A program made the translations under genes and the position numbers. Source: Candidatus Treponema excrementipullorum (lineage in GTDB: Bacteria; Spirochaetota; Spirochaetia; Treponematales; Treponemataceae). Taken from it: 6,445 nt of DNA. A model generated the notes under the pieces. That model did not search any database. It had not been told where the DNA came from and saw only the letters and a program-made list of their open reading frames with translations. Below are positions 1 through 5,313 of the stretch, in pieces (the stretch's first letter is position 1; the number at the start of each line of letters is the position of its first letter). The stretch covers positions 1 through 6,445 of the forward strand of contig JAHLFV010000155.1 in assembly GCA_018883625.1 (NCBI GenBank). The letters run 5' to 3'.

Positions 1-1
1 G

Positions 2-373
2 ACTATTATTGCCCGTCAGCGAAGCCTGTGGGATCAATTTTTCCTCTACATGGACTTAGAAGAAATGTTACAGCGAGATCCGGTTCGGGCAAGAAAATAC
101 AAAACGGCATCTGCAATAGAACGGGCCAGAATGCTTGATTCTTACAAAGCAGACTTGCAACTCTCTCGCATAGACGGAGACGTTGTTGCTATTCCAGAAC
201 GATTCACAATCGATAAAACAGAATACACTCAGACAGAAGGAATCGTAACAACAACCCAGTGGTTTAAGTACAATACCTTTTATGAAAAGAAACAATATGT
301 CTATTACGTCCGTCAACGGGATGGAATATGGCAGATTTATGATTACACTGTAGAAAACTTGGGGACAGAATGA
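2..373 (+). CDS. Conserved-looking protein of unknown function, C-terminal part (5' end outside window)
   Basis: I do not recognise this protein. The reading frame is open without a stop to the left edge, so the gene starts upstream. The first in-window ATG (base 50) is preceded by a pyrimidine-rich stretch with no Shine-Dalgarno site and is probably an internal methionine. The visible 123 residues are soluble-looking. They begin with a charged, probably helical segment (LEEMLQRDPVRARKYK, then ERARMLDSYKADLQL) and end in alternating hydrophobic and aromatic residues typical of beta strands (TTTQWFKYNTF, KQYVYYVRQRDGIWQIYDYTV). A helical part followed by a sheet ending in 'dG.WqI.dy' resembles the C-terminal half of NTF2-like or lipoprotein ligand-binding folds, but this is only a shape impression. 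Its stop overlaps the next start (ATGA), so the two are almost certainly co-transcribed and translationally coupled. Confidence 0.75.
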   Translation, partial: TIIARQRSLWDQFFLYMDLEEMLQRDPVRARKYKTASAIERARMLDSYKADLQLSRIDGDVVAIPERFTIDKTEYTQTEGIVTTTQWFKYNTFYEKKQYVYYVRQRDGIWQIYDYTVENLGTE

Positions 374-972
374 AAGCGCTTATTGTATCGGACTCACAAA
401 AAGAAAGTATTGCCTTACAGGCAACAGCTCAGCAACTTGGCTATGACACAATTGCCTATAGGTGGCTTTTGAAGGCTTTAGACAACATAGAGGAGATTTC
501 ACCTCAGGTTGTCATTATCAATGCCCTTGAGTATCCCCGTCACTGGAAGCTGTTTACACAGCATCTTCTTTGTGCCTTAAGCCATAAACCAAAGGTCATT
601 TTGTTGGTACCGGAAAACTGGGAAGAAGAAGAAATGGAAAAAGCCAGAATTTTGGGAGTTCGAGGATATGTTACAGCTACAGAAGGTGCCCAGTTGGAAA
701 AACTGAAGATGTTTTTAAAGCCTGATGTAGTAACATTATATGATAATGATGAAGGTACTATTCTGTTTATTCACCCCAAAGAAGGAACCTTGTTCAGCGG
801 ATCTGTTTCCAAATTGAATCAGGCACAGGCAGAATTTACGCCGGATCGTCCCATTAAATTGCATGTAGGCGATTTTATTGCAGACGGCTCCCTGAAAACA
901 AAAGAAGGTATCAAAAGTTTTCAGGCAGAGGTAATAGAAACAGAGCCTGAACTGACCCTGGCCATGAGATAA
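370..972 (+). CDS. Degenerate receiver-like domain fused to a PilZ-like C-terminus
   Basis: This is a 200-residue soluble protein with two apparent parts. Residues 1-118 follow the alternating strand/helix rhythm of a response-regulator receiver: KALIVSDS at the N-terminus, PQVVIINA at strand 3, PKVILLV at strand 4, and LGVRGYVTA at strand 5. The key positions are altered. The phospho-acceptor Asp is replaced by Asn51, the conserved Thr/Ser after strand 4 is Val80, and the Lys after strand 5 is Thr102 or a neighbour. It therefore probably cannot be phosphorylated. Residues 129-200 (FIHPKEGTLFSGSVSKLNQAQAEF..., then IKLHVGDFI and FQAEVIETEPELTL) resemble a PilZ beta barrel, but the c-di-GMP-binding RxxxR and DxSxxG motifs are not intact. 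The start is set by GGGGA 4 bases upstream and by the 4-bp overlap with the preceding gene. The role is unknown; a regulatory or scaffolding protein is an inference. Confidence 0.8.
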   Translation: MKALIVSDSQKESIALQATAQQLGYDTIAYRWLLKALDNIEEISPQVVIINALEYPRHWKLFTQHLLCALSHKPKVILLVPENWEEEEMEKARILGVRGYVTATEGAQLEKLKMFLKPDVVTLYDNDEGTILFIHPKEGTLFSGSVSKLNQAQAEFTPDRPIKLHVGDFIADGSLKTKEGIKSFQAEVIETEPELTLAMR

Positions 973-1018
973 ACAAAGAAAGGGCTGTCCCACAAGAATG
1001 GACAGCCCTTTCTTTGTT
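972..1018. terminator. Perfect 19-bp inverted repeat, bidirectional terminator
   Basis: The arms at 972-990 and 1000-1018 are exact reverse complements around a 9-base loop. The GC-rich core (AGGGCTGTCC) sits next to the loop. The outer part is A-rich on the left and T-rich on the right, giving a U-rich 3' side on either strand. The left arm begins at the last base of the upstream gene's stop codon, and the minus-strand zinc-ribbon gene ends 33 bases beyond the right arm. The hairpin can therefore stop both convergent transcripts. Confidence 0.9.
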
Positions 1019-1051
1019 ATATTAGATGCGACTCATTTTTTGGAAATCCGG

Positions 1052-1396
1052 TTATCGGTAAAAAGCAAAAGCAAAAAGAATAACCGCAATTAAAACAGAT
1101 ATGGTCACCACATAAATCCATATAGGTAACTTTTCGTCCTTAAAACCAGCCCTATTTTTGGCTGATTTTTCCTTTTTCCTCTTGGCCTTTGCATTATCTA
1201 TGCCATAAGACGATAAATCCATGGCATAGCCGCAATGGGGACAACCATCTTTAAACTCAGCAGGTCCACCGATTTCTCCGCAGTTGGGACAGCGGACAGA
1301 AGCAAAAAAATGACCGCAATTGGTACAGAACTTTGCGTCTCGGCTAACTTCTGTGTTACAGTTTTCACAAAAAAAACGTGCTGAGTGATTCTTCAT
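1052..1396 (-). CDS. Membrane-anchored double zinc-ribbon protein
   Basis: This 114-residue protein has four CxxC knuckles: C10/C13 (CENC), C24/C27 (CTNCG), C36/C39 (CPNCG) and C52/C55 (CPHCG). They are spaced as two consecutive zinc ribbons over residues 9-57. A strongly basic linker follows (residues 70-86, AKAKRKKEKSAKNR), then one hydrophobic segment at about 91-112 (IWIYVVTISVLIAVILFAFAF) right at the C-terminus. By the positive-inside rule the ribbons should face the cytoplasm, with the protein tail-anchored in the inner membrane. It lies 9 bases downstream of the FmdB-family gene and is probably co-transcribed with it. Its Shine-Dalgarno AGGGGAA overlaps that gene's stop codon. The partner of the ribbons (nucleic acid or protein) cannot be told from sequence, and the family is widespread and poorly characterised. 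Confidence 0.85.
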   Translation of the reverse strand: MKNHSARFFCENCNTEVSRDAKFCTNCGHFFASVRCPNCGEIGGPAEFKDGCPHCGYAMDLSSYGIDNAKAKRKKEKSAKNRAGFKDEKLPIWIYVVTISVLIAVILFAFAFYR

Positions 1397-1400
1397 GAAT

Positions 1401-1407
1401 TTCCCCT
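1401..1407 (-). promoter_or_regulatory. Shine-Dalgarno overlapping the upstream stop codon
   Basis: On the minus strand the stop of the FmdB-family gene runs directly into this site (TAGGGGAA). The start codon of the membrane zinc-ribbon gene follows 4 bases later. This fixes that start and suggests ribosomes finishing the first gene can reload on the second. Confidence 0.75.
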
Positions 1408-1636
1408 AAGATTTACAGGCAGAACCGGCAGGACAAGAACCGCTACAAGCAGGAGCACTGTGGCTATCATTGACATAAAATCCAGATCCCTGAAATGATA
1501 TTCCTATTCCTGCACTTAAAACTCTATGTACGTGACCTTTGCAGTCAGGGCATTCTGATAAGGGCATGTCCGACATTTTTTGAAACACTTCAAAATGCTT
1601 GTTACAAGCTTCGCATTCATATTCATATGTTGGCAT
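1406..1636 (-). CDS. FmdB-family putative zinc-ribbon regulatory protein
   Basis: This 76-residue protein opens with MPTYEYECEACNKHFEVFQ, the signature N-terminus of the FmdB/CxxC zinc-ribbon family (named after a putative regulator of formamidase). Zinc ligands are C8/C11 and C29/C32 (CPDC), making one ribbon. The middle part (AGIGISFQGSGFYVND) is also typical of the family, which places a 'GSGFY.nD' motif after the ribbon. The tail carries three more cysteines (C64, C68, C74) in a small-residue context (PACSGSCPAGSACKS), a feature often seen in this family. The biochemical role of the family is not established. A purine-rich GGAG lies 13 bases before the ATG, rather far, but the family N-terminus makes the start secure. 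It is the first gene of a two-gene operon with the membrane zinc-ribbon gene. Confidence 0.9.
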   Translation of the reverse strand: MPTYEYECEACNKHFEVFQKMSDMPLSECPDCKGHVHRVLSAGIGISFQGSGFYVNDSHSAPACSGSCPAGSACKS

Positions 1637-1662
1637 TTTACTACTTTTTCTCCACTGATCAC

Positions 1663-1691
1663 AGTATATCGATTACAGCGATAATTGTCTA
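1663..1691 (-). promoter_or_regulatory. Sigma70-type promoter for the zinc-ribbon operon
   Basis: On the minus strand, TAGACA (5/6 match to the -35 consensus, 1686-1691) is followed after exactly 17 bases by TATACT (5/6 match to the -10 consensus, 1663-1668). Transcription would start around 1655-1656, giving a 5' leader of only about 19 bases before the FmdB-family ATG. An A9/T9 tract lies immediately upstream of the -35 box. Confidence 0.7.
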
Positions 1692-1714
1692 CGGAAAAAA
1701 AAAGCTTGTAAATT

Positions 1715-1731
1715 ATTGTTTTTTTAACAAT
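1715..1731. repeat. Short inverted repeat, candidate operator
   Basis: ATTGTT and AACAAT (6-bp arms) flank a run of five T. The repeat covers the proposed -35 box of the diguanylate cyclase gene, where a repressor could act. The arms are short and the region is A+T rich, so chance is a real alternative. Confidence 0.3.
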
Positions 1732-1743
1732 TTGAAATATAAT
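1716..1743 (+). promoter_or_regulatory. Promoter for the diguanylate cyclase gene
   Basis: A perfect TATAAT (-10, 1738-1743) lies 16 bases after TTGTTT (a weak -35 match, 1716-1721). The A9 tract at 1695-1703 and other A+T-rich sequence upstream could act as an UP element and compensate for the weak -35. Transcription would start near 1750, leaving a leader of about 23 bases that includes the Shine-Dalgarno AAGG at 1762-1765. Confidence 0.6.
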
Positions 1744-1772
1744 AAATAAGGGGATAGTTGTAAGGTTTTAAC

Positions 1773-3335
1773 ATGAATTTTACTTTTTTTTACGGTTTAT
1801 CACGAATAGTGGTTTCTCTTATATGCATGGGTGTTTTTGGATTGGCTTTCAAGAGGAAAACCCGTATTCCGGCCTTGAAATATTTTAAATACTTTGCTCT
1901 GTCCATGTCTGCATGGGAACTGTTCGTAGGATTGTATTACATTGTAGGTGATATACAACTCTTACCAACACTGACATCTTTGATGTATGCAGTTATGCCT
2001 TTCAGTGTAGTTTTTGCATTTTATTTTTCTTTTGCCTATGCTTTTCCCTATAAAATACACCTGATGAAATATTTACAATGGTTGATGATAATACCTATCA
2101 TTACCTCATTTTTAGCTTTGATAGCCCCTTATCATACTCTGTTTATCACAACAAAGTACGAAATATACTACAACCCGCTGAGACAACTCACAGACGTATA
2201 TCATATATGGTTTTATGTGCATTCAACCTATAATTACACATTGCTTACAATAGGGCTAATTATGTTATTGTATAAAATTAAACAGCCCAATACACAAAAT
2301 CGGATCGAATGCATCACAATCTTGTTTGCGGCTTTATTATACATATTATCCAATTTTTATCGAACTTTTTTGACCTCTGATGCAGCTTTATGGCTCACCC
2401 CAATACTAAAAACCGGTTGCGTTCTTATCATTTATCTCACCCTGCACTATGATGAAACAGATCTGATTACTTCAATCGGTTCGGAAGAAGCTTTGGAAAG
2501 TATTCCTTTTGCTGTTTTTTTTCTAGACAGAAAAGACATTATTATTTACGGTAATGCAAATGCAAGAACTCTTTGTCCCGGAATTTGGAAAAACAGAAAT
2601 GTATTACACTCAAAACAAGATATTATAAATTATTTCACTGTCATAGATTTTTCAAAAGATTACATACACCCGGAAAAAGGTTTGAATACGGTTTTATTGC
2701 AAAAAGAAGATACGGGTGAAGTGTACTATTTGCAAGAAAATGAAATACTAAAGAAAAACTTACGGACAATCAGAGGGAAAGTACTGATTTTTTACACATT
2801 ACAATCTATGCAGGACTTTTTTTCTTCTCTCAAAGAAAAAGTCTTTGTAGACCCTCTGTGTTCTGTCTATAACCGACACTATTTGGAAATACAAAAACTT
2901 AAACTTGCTGTAAAAGAATCACTTCCTCTGTCTTTTTTACTGTGCGACATTGACGGATTAAAAACAGTCAATGATACCTTCGGACATATTATTGGAGACG
3001 AATACATAGTTCTTTGTAGTAAAGCCATACAGAGCAGTGTCAGAGAAACCGATTTGATTTTCAGAATCGGGGGTGATGAATTTCTGATTTTACTTCCCAA
3101 AACAACCTTGGAAAAATCTTTAAGCATTGCAGAGATTATTACAGAAAAGGTAAGAAACGGGCATCTGGGACAACATTATACCACAAGTATATCTATTGGT
3201 TGTTCTACAGCTACATCTTTCCCCATAGATTTTGAAAACCACATGATAATTGCAGACAAAAACATGTACATTGTAAAAACACGGCATCACGAAATGGCCT
3301 TGGCTCATACCAGAACGGAACACAAAAAGGTATAA
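1773..3335 (+). CDS. Membrane diguanylate cyclase: 7TM sensor, PAS-like linker, GGDEF domain
   Basis: This 520-residue inner-membrane protein should make cyclic di-GMP from two GTP. Residues 1-228 hold about seven hydrophobic helices (near 9-27, 37-57, 66-91, 98-118, 145-167, 178-198, 206-226) in the pattern of the 7TM region found in front of histidine kinases and GGDEF proteins. A PAS-like region follows (about 238-345, starting EEALESIPFAVFFLDRKD). The GGDEF domain spans about 355-515. It has DPLCSVYNR (360-368) in place of the usual DxLTxLxNR, metal/substrate residues DIDGLKTVND (392-401) and GH (404-405), and a canonical GGDEF at 433-437. RETD (424-427), five residues before GGDEF, matches the product-inhibition I-site. 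All catalytic positions look intact, so I expect activity. There is no EAL or HD-GYP domain. The start is supported by AAGG 7 bases upstream and a TATAAT promoter. The gene looks more A+T rich than pfp. The sensed ligand is unknown. Confidence 0.93.
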   Translation: MNFTFFYGLSRIVVSLICMGVFGLAFKRKTRIPALKYFKYFALSMSAWELFVGLYYIVGDIQLLPTLTSLMYAVMPFSVVFAFYFSFAYAFPYKIHLMKYLQWLMIIPIITSFLALIAPYHTLFITTKYEIYYNPLRQLTDVYHIWFYVHSTYNYTLLTIGLIMLLYKIKQPNTQNRIECITILFAALLYILSNFYRTFLTSDAALWLTPILKTGCVLIIYLTLHYDETDLITSIGSEEALESIPFAVFFLDRKDIIIYGNANARTLCPGIWKNRNVLHSKQDIINYFTVIDFSKDYIHPEKGLNTVLLQKEDTGEVYYLQENEILKKNLRTIRGKVLIFYTLQSMQDFFSSLKEKVFVDPLCSVYNRHYLEIQKLKLAVKESLPLSFLLCDIDGLKTVNDTFGHIIGDEYIVLCSKAIQSSVRETDLIFRIGGDEFLILLPKTTLEKSLSIAEIITEKVRNGHLGQHYTTSISIGCSTATSFPIDFENHMIIADKNMYIVKTRHHEMALAHTRTEHKKV

Positions 3336-3392
3336 ACTGTCTCTCTTTCGGGTATTTTCTCTCTGAATATAGCTCACGACATCATATACAAA

Positions 3393-3423
3393 AAAAGCTA
3401 CCCGAAATCCTCGGACAGCTTTT
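3393..3423. terminator. Hairpin between convergent genes, likely bidirectional terminator
   Basis: AAAAGCT (3393-3399) pairs with AGCTTTT (3417-3423). After a 2x2 mismatch, CCGA (3402-3405) pairs with TCGG (3411-3414) around a 5-base loop. On the minus strand the hairpin runs into seven U's, making it a good terminator for pfp, whose stop lies about 60 bases before it. On the plus strand the U run is only four, so termination of the cyclase transcript may be weaker. The internal mismatch lowers stability. Confidence 0.6.
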
Positions 3424-3480
3424 ATCCATAAGCTCTGTACCCCACTTACATCATTATGGGTCCACAGGCAAACTTTTAAT

Positions 3481-5142
3481 TTAGCATCGTTCCAACTTAA
3501 TGGTCTTTGTTGTTAAATCACAAACCTCAGCAGGACCATAGTACTGAATGGCACCGGGGAACAGGTAGCTAGTAGTAACAGCCCATTCATCACGGTGAGC
3601 AACATATTCTTTGAAAGGTTTACCATCCAATTCTACAAGAGCCTTGCGAATAACGGGCTTCTTTGTTCCGTGGCGCTGTTCCATATTCATCATCATAGTT
3701 AAAGGAATACCGCCGGCTGTCCATTCCGGTGCAGGTGCAGTAAGATTTCTTACAGAGGAAAGATATCCTGTAACACCGCTGGCAATCAACAAGAAAGCTG
3801 TATATCCCAAAGCATAGCAGTAGTCTGCATCAAAGTTTGAGGGGAATGCACAGCGACCTTCATAACCGAAGAAGTGAGTATAAGCACTGAATTTGCCGGT
3901 GTATGTTCCTTCTTTTTTCATAGCAGCAAGACGGGTTTCTACCATGGAAACAAGAAGCTTTTCTGTTTCGATGCGGGAAACCTGTACGTTTCCGTGGGGG
4001 TCCCGGTCTGCCAAGAACTGAGCAGCAATAGCTTCGGGCAGAGAGTCAAAGGTTTCATAAGAAGCAGCTGTCAAATGAGACTGTAACCAAGATTTCTTAG
4101 CGGCAAAGTCAGCAAGAGCGTTAAATTCGGCCTCGTTCTTTGCCATGGTATCGTTGAGCTCTGCAATCAAAGATTTCATTTCAGGAATAAACTCAACAAG
4201 TCCTTCGGGAATAAGCACTATACCGAAATTCTCTTTGTTTTCTGCTCTCTTAGCAATTACAGAACAAATATTTTCGGTAATCTGGCGAAGAGTCATTTTT
4301 TTTGCTTCAACTTCTTCTGAAATCAAACATACGTTGGGCTGAGTCTGAAGAGCACATTCCAAAGCGATGTGGCTAGCAGAACGGCCCATAAGTTTGATAA
4401 AGTGCCAGTATTTTTTAGCACTGTTAGCGTCACGGCCAATGTTTCCGATAAGCTCGGAGTATGTCTTACAAGCTGTATCAAAACCGAAACTTGTTTCGAT
4501 CTGTTCATTTTTAAGATCGCCGTCAATAGTCTTGGGAACACCGATAACCCGAGTCTTTTTACCCAATTCAAGAAATTTTTCTGCCAATAAAGCAGCGTTT
4601 GTATTGGAGTCGTCACCACCGATAATAACAATAGCATCCAAATCAAGTTTTTCTGCAGTGGCAACTGATGCTGCATACTGTTCTGGAGTTTCAATCTTAG
4701 TTCTTCCGGAACCAATCATGTCAAATCCACCGGTATTGCGGTATTCATTCATGAATTCGTCGGTAATTTCTACATAATCGCCTTCAATAAGTCCAGAAGG
4801 TCCACCTTTAAAGCCAAAAACTACAGAGTCTTTATTACCCTTCTTGATTCCGTCATAAAGACCGGCAATAACATTGTGTCCTCCGGGAGCCTGACCACCG
4901 GAAAGAATAATACCAACACGAAGTTTTTTGTTTGCATCGGGATTGCTACCTTTTTTGAAAACAGCTTCAGGCTTACCGTAAGTATTTTTAAAAAGCTGTT
5001 TTAATTCAGCCTGATCGGCAACAGCCTCTGTAGGTTTGCCCAACTCTATTGCAATATTTTCCGGTGTGTTTTCAGCCAAAACAGCCGGCAACTTAGGCTT
5101 GTACTCATACCGAGCCTTCTGTAAAGCAGATACAGTTTTCAT
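3481..5142 (-). CDS. pfp: Pyrophosphate--fructose 6-phosphate 1-phosphotransferase (PPi-dependent phosphofructokinase), long form
   Basis: This cytoplasmic enzyme phosphorylates fructose 6-phosphate to fructose 1,6-bisphosphate using PPi instead of ATP. The reaction is reversible and serves glycolysis and gluconeogenesis. The 553-residue length matches the long PPi-PFK clade of spirochaetes, plants and some other bacteria, against about 320 residues for classical ATP-PFK. The phosphate-donor loop is SGGQAPGG (81-88). GGDDS (175-179) carries the second Asp, and PKTIDGD (203-209) carries the Lys, that together mark PPi rather than ATP use; Asp207 in TIDGD is the expected catalytic base. Sugar-phosphate-binding elements follow: MGRSASHIALECA (252-264), IPEGLVEF (311-318) and GYEGR (426-430). 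No truncation or frameshift is seen. AAGGAG 5 bases before the ATG (5148-5153) makes the start secure. Strong ribosome binding and a codon use richer in G+C than the neighbouring signalling genes fit a highly expressed housekeeping gene. Confidence 0.97.
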   Translation of the reverse strand: MKTVSALQKARYEYKPKLPAVLAENTPENIAIELGKPTEAVADQAELKQLFKNTYGKPEAVFKKGSNPDANKKLRVGIILSGGQAPGGHNVIAGLYDGIKKGNKDSVVFGFKGGPSGLIEGDYVEITDEFMNEYRNTGGFDMIGSGRTKIETPEQYAASVATAEKLDLDAIVIIGGDDSNTNAALLAEKFLELGKKTRVIGVPKTIDGDLKNEQIETSFGFDTACKTYSELIGNIGRDANSAKKYWHFIKLMGRSASHIALECALQTQPNVCLISEEVEAKKMTLRQITENICSVIAKRAENKENFGIVLIPEGLVEFIPEMKSLIAELNDTMAKNEAEFNALADFAAKKSWLQSHLTAASYETFDSLPEAIAAQFLADRDPHGNVQVSRIETEKLLVSMVETRLAAMKKEGTYTGKFSAYTHFFGYEGRCAFPSNFDADYCYALGYTAFLLIASGVTGYLSSVRNLTAPAPEWTAGGIPLTMMMNMEQRHGTKKPVIRKALVELDGKPFKEYVAHRDEWAVTTSYLFPGAIQYYGPAEVCDLTTKTIKLERC

Positions 5143-5168
5143 AGAAACTCCTTAAATTATTTATACTC

Positions 5169-5204
5169 CCCAAGGTCTTATCTCTTACGACTTTATACCC
5201 AAGG
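5169..5204. repeat. Two CCTTGGG boxes in the pfp leader
   Basis: Read on the minus strand, CCTTGGG occurs twice with 29-bp spacing. Each copy is followed closely by TATAAA (directly in one copy, after GAG in the other). The pair lies between the proposed pfp promoter and its Shine-Dalgarno. It could be a tandem operator, two weak -10 regions or a leader RNA element; chance cannot be excluded. Confidence 0.3.
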
Positions 5205-5225
5205 AAAACAATATACTATGGGTTC

Positions 5226-5254
5226 AGTGTACTATATTCGGTTAGATTAGACAA
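5226..5254 (-). promoter_or_regulatory. Weak candidate promoter for pfp
   Basis: TTGTCT (4/6, 5249-5254) and TACACT (4/6, 5226-5231) are separated by 17 bases on the minus strand. A TATAGT overlaps the upstream side of the -10. The start would lie near 5219, giving a leader of about 77 bases. The match is mediocre, and transcription could instead come from the kinase gene upstream. Confidence 0.35.
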
Positions 5255-5280
5255 GTTGTTTAAAACCTTTGTGTTATTTT

Positions 5281-5313
5281 CAATCCTGGTAATCAAGATA
5301 CAATCAGGGTAAT
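5281..5313. repeat. Imperfect 13-bp direct repeat at the 3' end of the kinase gene
   Basis: CAATCCTGGTAAT (5281-5293) and CAATCAGGGTAAT (5301-5313) match at 11 of 13 positions with a 20-bp period. The second copy overlaps the last codons and stop of the histidine kinase. Their position upstream of the pfp promoter candidate would suit an activator site, but there is no independent support. Confidence 0.3.

Noticed and set aside
50..52. ATG at 50 as the true start of the first gene
   Set aside because: The same frame is open to the window edge with protein-like sequence (IIARQRSLWDQFFLY), and no Shine-Dalgarno precedes the ATG.
1495..1749. Plus-strand frame of 84 codons opposite the FmdB-family gene
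   Set aside because: It is antisense to a clear family member and crosses the divergent promoter region. Its translation is low-complexity, with no domain resemblance.
3120..3377. Minus-strand frame of 85 codons covering the end of the cyclase gene and the terminator region
   Set aside because: It overlaps the conserved GGDEF domain's C-terminal part and the terminator hairpin, and its protein sequence has no recognisable feature.
3431..3470. Possible second hairpin from CCCCAC...GGGTCC near the pfp 3' end
   Set aside because: Only three or four bases pair around a long loop and no T run follows; the hairpin at 3393-3423 is better.
4323..4777. Long open frames on both strands (130 and 136 codons) inside pfp
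   Set aside because: They lie wholly within a gene with full-length family motifs, have no Shine-Dalgarno site or recognisable protein features, and are explained by the codon composition of pfp.
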